A DNA stretch of 6,348 bases from Thermodesulfobacteriota bacterium. GTDB lineage: Bacteria > Desulfobacterota > RBG-13-43-22. The position numbers were made by a program, and so were the translations under genes. The notes below the pieces were generated by a model. That model was not told where the DNA came from. It searched no databases and worked only from the letters and a program-made list of their open reading frames with translations. Location of the stretch: NCBI GenBank assembly GCA_025454185.1, contig JALOOY010000101.1:1-6348 (forward strand), in the 5' to 3' direction. Position 1 is the first letter of the stretch, and each line of letters begins with the position of its first letter. Positions 1 to 6,174 of this stretch are shown here, piece after piece.

Positions 1-1986
1 GCCCGGATCAGGAAGCGGGACGAGGCCCGCCGGGAGTACGAACAGGCCCGGGACCAGGGCCAGACCGCCTCGCTGCTGGAGCAGCAGCGGCCCAACGTCT
101 TTCAGATGAACGTGGCCAACATCCTGCCGGGGGACGAGATCTTGGTGGAGCTGCGCTACACCGAACTGCTGACGCCCACGGACCGGATCTATGAATTCGT
201 CTATCCCACCGTGGTGGGGCCCCGCTACTCCAACCGTCCGGAGGCCTCGGCCCCGGCCTCCGAGCAGTGGATCAAGAGTCCCTATCAGCGCCAGGGAGAA
301 AAGCCGGCCTACCGCTTCGACCTGCAGGTGTCCCTGGATGCGGGCCTGCCCGTGCAGGATCTATCCTGTTCATCCCATAAGATTTCCACAAATTTCCCGG
401 CGCCCTCCCGAGCCGAGATCACCCTGGACCCCGGGGAGGCTTACGGCGGCAACCGGGATTTCATCCTGCGCTACCGGCTCGACGGCCGGCAGGTGCAAGC
501 GGGTCTCCTCCTTTACGAAGGGGAAAAAGAGAACTTCTTCCTGCTCCAGGTGCAGCCGCCCCGGCGGGTGGCCCCGGCTGAAATACCGGGCCGGGAATAT
601 GTCTTCATCGTCGACGTTTCCGGGTCCATGCACGGCTTTCCGCTGGAAATTTCCAAAAAGCTGCTGAAGGATTTGATCGGGCGTCTGCGTCCTGCGGACC
701 GTTTCAACGTGCTGCTCTTTTCGGGCGGGTCCACCGTACTGGCCGAACAATCCCTGGCCGCCACGGCGGAAAACCTGGGCCGGGCCGTGAGCCTCATTGA
801 AAGACAGCGGGGCGGCGGGGGAACGGAGCTGCTGCCGGCCCTGAAGCGGGCTATGGCCCTGGAAAGGGCCGCGGGCTTCGCCCGGACCGTGGTCATCGTT
901 ACCGACGGGTACGTGACCGTGGAGGAAGAGGTCTTCGACCTGATCCGGAACAATCTGGGGCGGGCGAACCTGTTCGCCTTCGGGATCGGCAGCAGCGTGA
1001 ACCGCCACATCATCGAAGGCCTGGCCCACGTGGGTCTGGGCGAGCCCTTCGTCATCACCAAACCGGAGGAGGCCCCGGCCCAGGCGGAACGGTTCCGCTC
1101 CCTGATCCAATCCCCGGTGCTGACCGGGATCCGGGTGCGCTTCGAGGGTTTCGAGGCCTATGACGTGGAGCCCCCGCAGGCGCCCGATCTGTTCGCTGAA
1201 AAGCCGGTGGTGGTCTTCGGCAAGTGGCGGGGGAAGCCCCGGGGCAAGATCTTCGTGAGCGGTCAAAGCGGGGAAGGGGTCTTCCGGACAACCGTGGACG
1301 TGGGTGGTGTGAAGGCCGTTCCGGCCAACAGCGCCCTGCGTTTCCTTTGGGCCCGTCATAAGATCACGCTGCTGGCGGATTACAACCTGCTGCGCCTGGA
1401 TGACGGGCGCGTTCGGGAGGTGACCGACCTGGGGTTGCGCTACAGCCTGCTCACGGCCTACACCTCCTTTGTGGCCGTCGATTCGGAGGTGCGGAACGTC
1501 CACGGGAAAGCCGCCCAGGTCCAGCAGCCTCTGCCTCTGCCCCAGGGGGTTTCCGACCAGGCTGTAGGCGGGAAGGCCTTAATGACCGCGGCAGCGCCGG
1601 GCGCCTTGCCCGGGCAGCGCCTGGCCAAGGTGGCGGGGGACGAGGGACGAGGCAAGGTAGCCGAGAAAAAGGAAGAGCGGGAACAGGACGCGGTGGCCGT
1701 CAAAGACCTGAAGGATCCCGGCAACAGGGATACGGCGCCAGTGCGCCGCCTGATCCAACAACACCTGGAGGAGATTCGGGGCTGCCTGCCGCCGGAGCAG
1801 CGGAGGGGGACGTTGACCGTCACCATCCGCTTTCAGCCGGATGGAAAAATCAGGGAGGTGGTCCCGGTCAAGCCGCAGCGAAGCGGTCTGGAAAAATGCC
1901 TGACCGAGCTGTTCCGGAAATGGGCCTGGCCGACGCCCCGGGACGGCCGGCCGGGAGAGGTCACCGTGGAAATCACCCTGGGGTGA
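1..1986 (+). CDS. VIT and VWA domain protein with AgmX/PglI-like C-terminus (5' partial)
   Basis: The reading frame is open from the first base, so the gene starts outside the window; 661 residues are visible (numbered from base 1). Residues 1 to about 125 are the later part of a VIT domain, with the typical stretch REYEQARDQGQTASLLEQ followed by RPNVF and VANILPGDEI. A von Willebrand A domain covers about 199-360 and its metal site (MIDAS) looks intact: D205-x-S207-x-S209, T275 and D302. Residues 360-500 match the conserved tail of VIT/VWA proteins (LGLRYSLLTAYTSFVAVD). A charged, Ala/Gly/Pro-rich linker (about 501-580) leads to an AgmX/PglI or TonB-C-like domain (581-661) with two cysteines, C595 and C633, that family members often keep. 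Such proteins are usually envelope proteins using the VWA domain for metal-dependent protein contacts; the partner here is unknown. Any signal peptide is off the window. Internal ATGs such as the one at 106 are not the start, because VIT sequence continues upstream of it. The domain calls are firm, the role is not. Confidence 0.93.
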   Translation, partial: ARIRKRDEARREYEQARDQGQTASLLEQQRPNVFQMNVANILPGDEILVELRYTELLTPTDRIYEFVYPTVVGPRYSNRPEASAPASEQWIKSPYQRQGEKPAYRFDLQVSLDAGLPVQDLSCSSHKISTNFPAPSRAEITLDPGEAYGGNRDFILRYRLDGRQVQAGLLLYEGEKENFFLLQVQPPRRVAPAEIPGREYVFIVDVSGSMHGFPLEISKKLLKDLIGRLRPADRFNVLLFSGGSTVLAEQSLAATAENLGRAVSLIERQRGGGGTELLPALKRAMALERAAGFARTVVIVTDGYVTVEEEVFDLIRNNLGRANLFAFGIGSSVNRHIIEGLAHVGLGEPFVITKPEEAPAQAERFRSLIQSPVLTGIRVRFEGFEAYDVEPPQAPDLFAEKPVVVFGKWRGKPRGKIFVSGQSGEGVFRTTVDVGGVKAVPANSALRFLWARHKITLLADYNLLRLDDGRVREVTDLGLRYSLLTAYTSFVAVDSEVRNVHGKAAQVQQPLPLPQGVSDQAVGGKALMTAAAPGALPGQRLAKVAGDEGRGKVAEKKEEREQDAVAVKDLKDPGNRDTAPVRRLIQQHLEEIRGCLPPEQRRGTLTVTIRFQPDGKIREVVPVKPQRSGLEKCLTELFRKWAWPTPRDGRPGEVTVEITLG

Positions 1987-2000
1987 GTGCCTAGGCCCGA

Positions 2001-2033
2001 AGACCGACTCGGTCCGGCGGACCGAGTCGGTCT
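2001..2033. terminator. Perfect 15-bp hairpin after the VIT/VWA gene, possible bidirectional terminator
   Basis: The arms AGACCGACTCGGTCC (2001-2015) and its exact reverse complement (2019-2033) enclose a 3-nt GGC loop, 14 bp after the VIT/VWA stop codon. The position between two convergent genes fits a transcription end point. There is no T-run on either strand, so it is not a canonical intrinsic terminator. Each arm is itself a near-palindrome, GACCGA-C-TCGGTC and GACCGA-G-TCGGTC, so the site could instead be a paired protein-binding site or a REP-like element. Confidence 0.4.
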
Positions 2034-2072
2034 GAACCATCGCCATCCGCAAATGATTGTTGACCTACCGCA

Positions 2073-2107
2073 ATTCGATGTTGGACGTTCGATGTTCGAT
2101 GTTCGTC
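2073..2107 (+). repeat. Degenerate 7-bp tandem array (NTTCGNN heptads)
   Basis: There are five consecutive heptads: ATTCGAT, GTTGGAC, GTTCGAT, GTTCGAT and GTTCGTC. Four of the five keep TTCG at the same place. The array lies in the convergent gap between the VIT/VWA and HDOD-GAF genes and is not part of a recognisable gene. Heptads with the same core recur at 2181-2197, on the opposite strand, and in the region upstream of folE2. Confidence 0.7.
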
Positions 2108-2180
2108 TTTATTTTCGTATTAAATCCCCAGGCTCGAGTCGAGCATCCACGAAGCAAGAACATTTTGTATTTGGCTCCTT

Positions 2181-2197
2181 CGCCGAACGCCGAACGG
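2181..2197 (-). repeat. Short heptad repeat, opposite orientation to the 2073 array
   Basis: Read on the minus strand this is GTTCGGC twice in a row, preceded by CC. It has the same 7-bp period and TTCG core as the 2073-2107 array but faces the other way. It ends about 8 bp from the HDOD-GAF stop codon. The remainder of the gap (2108-2180) contains a 6+6 bp palindrome, GCTCGAGTCGAGC at 2132-2144, and nothing else I can identify. Confidence 0.45.
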
Positions 2198-2204
2198 TAT
2201 TTTC

Positions 2205-3737
2205 CTATGCCCCCGCACTCTCGCGCTGGGTGATGAGCTCCATGCCGATGGCGGCCAGTTGGCCTAAGTGCTGGAAGCTCAGGAATTTTTCTTCGTTCAG
2301 GGGGCGGTCGCTGGACTGCCGGTCCGCATAGATGAGGCCGATGGATTTGTTGCGGACCACCAGGGGCATCAGAAAGAAGGGGCCCCCGTTGGTCAGGAGG
2401 CGGACCTCGGCGGTAAGCAGCACTTTCAGGTAGGGCTCCGGGTCCGGTTTGACCCAAAGGGGAATTTTCTGTTTCAGGGCGAATTGAAAGATGGTCTGGT
2501 TCAGCGGTACCGTTTCCGGCGACTGATAAAGTCCCGGACCCGGACGGCGCCAGCCCAGATGGTATTGAACTTCCAGTTCCCGCCGGTCCGGTTTCAGCAG
2601 GGAGAAGAAGACCCGGTCCAGTCCCGCCCCGCGGTGCAGGCCTTCCAGGATTAAGGAGAAAAAAGCCGCGTAATCGGTCCGCCGCCCGTAGATCCATTCG
2701 GTCAGGTCCTGCAGTATCTGGAGCTGCACCAGGGGGTTGGAGCGCAGGAAGAGGGGCTCCTCGAAATCCGGTGGCGATTCGGCGCCCTCCGCTGCCGGGG
2801 CGGGGCTGTCCGTGTCCGCCGCCGCGGCCAGCCAGAGGCCGGGTGGGGCGGCTTTGTTCTCGACCGCCAGGCGAAAGGCCTTGCGGGCATTGGCCTGAAC
2901 CAACTGGTCGGCGGTCTTGAAGGTCAGGCGCAGCCGGGCGGCGGCCTGCCGAACCAGTTGTTGCATCGGGGCGGATTGACCGCCCTCCTCGGCCGCCTGG
3001 GCCAGGCGCCGGCCCCAAGTTACGGGAAAGAGGCGTCGGTTGGTGCCTTCGGCCGGGTTCAAGGCCTCGGGCAGGATCCGGCTCAGGTGCCATTCCCGGC
3101 AGAGCAGGGCCGTCAACTGATCCAGTGGGAACCCCAGTATCTCCATTTCGGCTAAGGAACGGGTATAGCCCGGAAGCTGCCGGGTACTTTCCAACTGGAC
3201 GATGAGGGTTTCGTCGGCCAGGCTCCAGAAGGCGATTTCCCCCAGGGAATGGAGCAGGGCAGCGATATATATCTCTTCGGGGGCTTCGTCGAGAAGACGC
3301 TGGGCCAGCCAGCCGGCCTGGACGGCCCCGTGGAGCAACTCGGCCATTTTCCGCAGCACATGGTTCCTTTGGAACCCCGGCTCCATGTTTTCGACCAGGG
3401 CCCTTTCCTGATTCAGATCCCGAATGGTCTCGAACCCCAGCACCATCACGGCCCGGGTGACGGTGCCGACAGTGGCCGTAGTCCCCAGAACGCTTTGTCG
3501 ACCACCCATATAGTAGGCGCTGTTGGCCATTTTGAGGACCCGGGCGACCATGACCGGGTCCTGCAGGATGACTTCGGCCAGGGCCGCGGCATGGCTGTCC
3601 CGGGTGGCCACTATCATCTCGATTTTCTGGGCGGTCCGGGCCAGGATAGGCATATCCTGGACGGTCAGCTTTTGGAGCCAAAAGTTGAGGTTTCGGGGCT
3701 CTTTTTCCGGAGTTTGATATTGGTGAAGCGGTTGCAT
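2205..3737 (-). CDS. HDOD domain protein with C-terminal GAF domain
   Basis: From the chosen ATG at 3737 the protein has 510 residues. An HDOD domain (about 18-230) begins with LQKLTVQDMPILARTAQKI and includes ILQDPVMVARVLKMANSAYY. The position of the HD-superfamily catalytic pair reads LLHSLGE (161-167), with Ser after His, as expected for HDOD domains, which are thought to lack phosphohydrolase activity. An Ala/Pro/acidic linker (about 300-328) leads to a GAF-like domain (about 350-503) with FFLMPLVVRNKSIGLIYADR near its end. I see no signal peptide or membrane segment, so it is probably a cytoplasmic regulator; HDOD proteins act in motility, stress or second-messenger control, and the ligand and partners here are unknown. 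The frame stays open upstream to a GTG at 3869 and an ATG at 3803, but the HDOD domain does not need that sequence, the GTG lies in a hairpin, and neither has a Shine-Dalgarno. The 3737 start also lacks a good one, so the start is uncertain. The stop is TAG. Confidence 0.88.
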   Translation of the reverse strand: MQPLHQYQTPEKEPRNLNFWLQKLTVQDMPILARTAQKIEMIVATRDSHAAALAEVILQDPVMVARVLKMANSAYYMGGRQSVLGTTATVGTVTRAVMVLGFETIRDLNQERALVENMEPGFQRNHVLRKMAELLHGAVQAGWLAQRLLDEAPEEIYIAALLHSLGEIAFWSLADETLIVQLESTRQLPGYTRSLAEMEILGFPLDQLTALLCREWHLSRILPEALNPAEGTNRRLFPVTWGRRLAQAAEEGGQSAPMQQLVRQAAARLRLTFKTADQLVQANARKAFRLAVENKAAPPGLWLAAAADTDSPAPAAEGAESPPDFEEPLFLRSNPLVQLQILQDLTEWIYGRRTDYAAFFSLILEGLHRGAGLDRVFFSLLKPDRRELEVQYHLGWRRPGPGLYQSPETVPLNQTIFQFALKQKIPLWVKPDPEPYLKVLLTAEVRLLTNGGPFFLMPLVVRNKSIGLIYADRQSSDRPLNEEKFLSFQHLGQLAAIGMELITQRESAGA

Positions 3738-3750
3738 ATCTGTTTTTGGC

Positions 3751-3788
3751 TGTTTCCAACAGTTTCGTCTATTATCGGCCAAGTCCCG
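3751..3788 (-). promoter_or_regulatory. Weak candidate promoter and leader of the HDOD-GAF gene
   Basis: The 60 bp before the chosen start are AT-rich compared with the flanks. On the minus strand GATAAT resembles a -10 box and sits about 40 bp before the ATG. The -35 match is poor. A small palindrome, CTGTT-GGA-AACAG, lies between them and the start codon. This is a composition-based guess only. Confidence 0.2.
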
Positions 3789-3858
3789 GCCAAAGTTTAA
3801 CATCCGGGGGACAACTGCCGGGTGGAGAGGCGGTAATCGGCCAGCCGGCAGCGGTGGC

Positions 3859-3882
3859 GTCCGGCCCACCTGCGGGCCGGAC
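3859..3882. other. GC-rich 9-bp hairpin in the gap upstream of the HDOD-GAF gene
   Basis: GTCCGGCCC (3859-3867) and GGGCCGGAC (3874-3882) form a perfect 9-bp stem with a 6-nt loop. No T-run follows on either strand. It lies about 120 bp before the chosen HDOD-GAF start and encloses the upstream GTG at 3869, which argues against translation starting there. It could be a leader structure or an end point for the upstream transcript. Confidence 0.4.
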
Positions 3883-3901
3883 CCCCGGCAAACAACATGC
3901 G

Positions 3902-3919
3902 AAAAAACCGGGGTACCGG
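3902..3919 (-). terminator. Weak terminator candidate downstream of the AICAR transformylase gene
   Basis: On the minus strand CCGG-TACC-CCGG is followed directly by six Ts. The 4-bp stem is very short for an intrinsic terminator. It is the only GC stem plus T-run that I see between the transformylase gene and the HDOD-GAF gene. Confidence 0.2.
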
Positions 3920-3961
3920 AGCGGAGGTGGACCGGGGGGCGGAGGGGAAGGGTTTTATTCT

Positions 3962-3990
3962 AGCCCAAAAAATTTCAAATTTTTTTGGCT
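3962..3990. terminator. AT-rich palindrome overlapping the AICAR transformylase stop codon
   Basis: AGCCCAAAAAATTT (3962-3975) faces AAATTTTTTTGGCT (3977-3990) around a single C, giving 13 of 14 paired positions (the innermost ones must open to form a loop). It includes two bases of the TAG stop codon at 3989-3991. Each strand has a long A-tract and T-tract. It may help to end the folE2-transformylase transcript, but the weak A/T stem is not a classical terminator. Confidence 0.35.
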
Positions 3991-5278
3991 AATGCTTGAA
4001 GGCCCGTTGGCCGGTAAAGACCATGGTGGCCGGCGGCTCGGCCTGGTTGCAGGCCTCGATCACCTCGAAGTCCCGCAGGGAACCCCCGGGCTGAACTATG
4101 GCGCTCACGCCCTGGCGTAGTCCCACGTCCACCCCGTCCCGAAAGGGAAAGAAGGCGTCGGAGACCATGGCCGAGCCGGGCAGACCGGCCCGGTCCTGGC
4201 GGGTCTTTTCGTCGATGGCGGCCTTTTCGTCTGCCGAGCGTTCGCCATTTTCGACGGCCAGTTCCAGCTCTTTATAGGACAGACCGTGGCTGTCGAAGCA
4301 GAGTCCGTCGGCGTATTTGGTGTAGGCCTTGAAGACGGCGATCTCGGCCACCCCCACCCGGTCCTGCTCCCCGGTGCCGATGCCCACGGTGCATTCGTTT
4401 TTCACATACAGGACCGAGTTGGAAGTGACACCCTGCTCCACGGACCAGCCGAAATAGAGGTCTTTCAATTCCCTGGCGTCGGGGGACCGTTGGATGCGGT
4501 ATTCCCGCCCTTGATAGGTGCAGGCGGCGGGCCGGAAATCCTCATTCTTCTGAATGGCGTTGACCGGGGACTGCTGCACGATGAGCCCGCCGTCCTGGAG
4601 GCTCTTGAAATCCACGAAGCGGGTCTGCCTGAATTTCTCCAGCAGATCCATGCGGGGGACGCGCAGGATGCGCAGATTGCCCCGCCCGGCCAGGATCGCC
4701 GCGGCCCCTTCCTCGAAATCGGGGGCGGCCACCACCTCCAGGTAATTTTGGGCGATCCCTTCGGCCGTGGCCCGGTCCACGGCCCGGTTGAAGACCGCGG
4801 CCCCGCCGAAGGCGGCGATGCGGTCGGCCCGGTTGGCCCGAAAATAGGCCTCGGCCAGGGAGTGCCCGTAGGCCGCCCCGCAGGGATTGTTGTGCTTGAC
4901 GATCACGGCCGCCGGTTTTTCCAGGAGAAACTTGAGGATATTCAAAGCGTTGTCCACGTCGGTGAGGTTGGTCTTTCCCGGGTGCTTGCCTTCCTGGATC
5001 ATTTCGGCCTCGGAGATGGCCGAGACCAGCCCCATCCCGGGTTGGATGAAAGTGCAGCGGCCGAGGGTCAGATTGCCGTTGACCAGCTCATAGAGGGCGG
5101 CTTCCTGGCCCGGGTTTTCGCCGTAGCGCAGGCCTTTTTCCTCCAAAGCCCCGTCGGCCTGGGGCAGTTTCCAGGTCCTTTTGCGGTAGATCAGGGTCTG
5201 GTCGTCGAAGGAGAGCTTCAGGGTGGCAGGGAAATGATCGGCCATGACCGTGCGGTACATCTTTTTCAGGTCGTCCAT
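3989..5278 (-). CDS. purH: Stand-alone AICAR transformylase (no IMP cyclohydrolase domain)
   Basis: The product transfers the formyl group of 10-formyl-tetrahydrofolate to AICAR to make FAICAR, the penultimate step of purine synthesis. The 429 residues match the AICARFT half of PurH: RYGENPGQ (51-58), KHNNPCG (128-134, with the catalytic Lys-His pair K128-H129), AFGGAAVFNRAVD (156-168), SPVNAIQ (237-243), TSNSVLYVKNECTVGIGTG (285-303), SDAFFPFRDGVD (373-384), AIVQPGGSLRD (393-403) and a family-like end, MVFTGQRAFKH. The N-terminal cyclohydrolase domain of bifunctional PurH (about 200 residues, total near 520) is absent. Instead about 50 residues precede RYGENP. Another gene must supply IMP cyclohydrolase, and the symbol purH applies only in the AICARFT sense. 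The ATG at 5278 has a good Shine-Dalgarno, GGGAG, 5 nt upstream. The gene follows folE2 by 75 bp and is probably co-transcribed with it. About 50 residues (320-370) sit between KAYTKYADG and SDAFFPF, which seems long compared with compact bacterial PurH. Confidence 0.95.
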   Translation of the reverse strand: MDDLKKMYRTVMADHFPATLKLSFDDQTLIYRKRTWKLPQADGALEEKGLRYGENPGQEAALYELVNGNLTLGRCTFIQPGMGLVSAISEAEMIQEGKHPGKTNLTDVDNALNILKFLLEKPAAVIVKHNNPCGAAYGHSLAEAYFRANRADRIAAFGGAAVFNRAVDRATAEGIAQNYLEVVAAPDFEEGAAAILAGRGNLRILRVPRMDLLEKFRQTRFVDFKSLQDGGLIVQQSPVNAIQKNEDFRPAACTYQGREYRIQRSPDARELKDLYFGWSVEQGVTSNSVLYVKNECTVGIGTGEQDRVGVAEIAVFKAYTKYADGLCFDSHGLSYKELELAVENGERSADEKAAIDEKTRQDRAGLPGSAMVSDAFFPFRDGVDVGLRQGVSAIVQPGGSLRDFEVIEACNQAEPPATMVFTGQRAFKH

Positions 5279-5283
5279 GGAAA

Positions 5284-5288
5284 CTCCC
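5284..5288 (-). promoter_or_regulatory. Shine-Dalgarno of the AICAR transformylase gene
   Basis: GGGAG on the minus strand lies 5 nt before the ATG at 5278. It is the clearest ribosome binding site in the window and supports a start that excludes any cyclohydrolase domain. Confidence 0.75.
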
Positions 5289-5291
5289 GTT

Positions 5292-5361
5292 AGGCGTATG
5301 GCGTGAGAGCGTGAGGGGCAAAAAACTCGCTTTCAGGCCTTCCGACTGTCGTCTTACGCCT
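5292..5361. repeat. Repeat-like spacer between folE2 and the AICAR transformylase gene
   Basis: AGGCGTA (5292-5298) and its reverse complement TACGCCT (5355-5361) flank the spacer, and GCGTGAG occurs twice (5301-5307 and 5309-5315). The right copy overlaps the folE2 stop codon. From memory, similar GTGAG/GGCGTA intergenic filler occurs in deltaproteobacterial genomes, but I could not check this. No promoter, terminator or riboswitch is evident in the 75 bp. Confidence 0.4.
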
Positions 5362-6139
5362 CGCGGCTTTTTTGCCTTTCAATATACGCGTAGGCGCTGT
5401 GGTTGTGGATGGATTCGAAGTTTTCCGAATCCACGGAAAACCAGGTGATGTTGGGGTCCGCTTCCAGCTTGCGGGCGATTTCCCGCACCACGTCCTCCAC
5501 GAACATGGGATTGTCATACCCTTTTTCGGTGACGTATTTTTCGTCGTTGCGTTTGAGGACCGAAAAGACCTCGCAGGAGCTGGATTCTTCCACCAGGCGG
5601 ATGAGGTCTTCGATCCAGACGAATTTTTTGAAGCGGATACCCACCCGGACCTCCCCCCGCTGGTTGTGGGCCCCGTGGGAACTGATCTCCTTGGAACAGG
5701 GGCAGACCGTGGTGATGGGGATGCGCAGCTCTACCAGCAGGTCCCGGCCCTTGCTTCTATTGGCCGAACCCTTGAAGGTGCAGACATATTCCATGAGCCC
5801 TTCGGCCTGGCTGACCGGCGCCGTCTTGGTGATGAAATAGGGGAAGGTGATCTCCATGTGCGCGGATTCGGCGTTGAGGCGGGTCTTCAGCTCTTCCAGG
5901 ATCTTGCTGAAATTTTCCAGGGTGATCTGCCGGCGGTGCTCGCTGAGGACCTCGATGAAGCGGCTCATGTGGGTCCCCTTGTGATCGTGGGGCAGATTGA
6001 CGTACATGTTGATGCTGGCCACGGTCTGCTGGGTGCCGTTGGCCTTGTCCCGCACGGTGATGGGGTAGCGGATGTTCTTGACGCCCACCTTGTCGATCTC
6101 GATGCGGCGGTCGTCTTTCTGGGATTGGACGTCGATCAT
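5354..6139 (-). CDS. folE2: GTP cyclohydrolase I type IB (FolE2)
   Basis: The enzyme converts GTP to 7,8-dihydroneopterin triphosphate and formate, the first step of tetrahydrofolate synthesis and, in many bacteria, of queuosine synthesis. The 261-residue product has the usual family length and landmarks: IDVQSQKDDRR near the start, VGVKNIRYPI (18-27), NMYVNLP...KGTHMSRF (44-61), CPCSKEIS (146-153), GAHNQRG (156-162), KRNDEKYVTEKGYDNP (196-211) and ESIHNHSAYAYI at the end. C146, H158 and E200 line up with the metal ligands described for type IB enzymes (Cys147, His159 and Glu201 in the Neisseria protein). The family is metal-promiscuous and unrelated in sequence to Zn-dependent FolE. The ATG at 6139 fits the family N-terminus, although no good Shine-Dalgarno precedes it. 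The AICAR transformylase gene follows by 75 bp and uses the folate cofactor this pathway produces. I see no recognisable Zur box upstream, though Zur control of folE2 is known in some bacteria. The stop is TAA. Confidence 0.97.
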   Translation of the reverse strand: MIDVQSQKDDRRIEIDKVGVKNIRYPITVRDKANGTQQTVASINMYVNLPHDHKGTHMSRFIEVLSEHRRQITLENFSKILEELKTRLNAESAHMEITFPYFITKTAPVSQAEGLMEYVCTFKGSANRSKGRDLLVELRIPITTVCPCSKEISSHGAHNQRGEVRVGIRFKKFVWIEDLIRLVEESSSCEVFSVLKRNDEKYVTEKGYDNPMFVEDVVREIARKLEADPNITWFSVDSENFESIHNHSAYAYIERQKSREA

Positions 6140-6174
6140 GGAACTAGCTACTGCCTAAATTACACCTTGATGTT

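Noticed and set aside
370..1503. Long minus-strand open frame of 377 codons opposite the VIT/VWA gene
   Set aside because: It is antisense to clear VIT/VWA coding sequence, is rich in Gly, Pro, His and Gln, and matches no family. High GC content leaves such frames open by chance.
1987..2331. 114-codon plus-strand frame following the VIT/VWA stop codon
   Set aside because: It spans the hairpin, the heptad array and the 3' end of the HDOD-GAF gene on the opposite strand. It is a continuation of the VIT/VWA frame past its stop, not a gene.
2065..3759. 564-codon minus-strand frame overlapping the HDOD-GAF gene
   Set aside because: Its product is a low-complexity Pro/Gly/Arg-rich sequence, while the frame offset from it gives recognisable HDOD and GAF domains. 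It also runs through the heptad array, which is non-coding.
3249..3800. 183-codon plus-strand frame opposite the HDOD-GAF gene
   Set aside because: It is antisense to the HDOD domain, has no known family match and no convincing ribosome binding site.
4286..5293. 335-codon plus-strand frame opposite the AICAR transformylase gene
   Set aside because: It is antisense to a strongly conserved enzyme, and its product is Gly/Asp/Val-rich with no recognisable motif.
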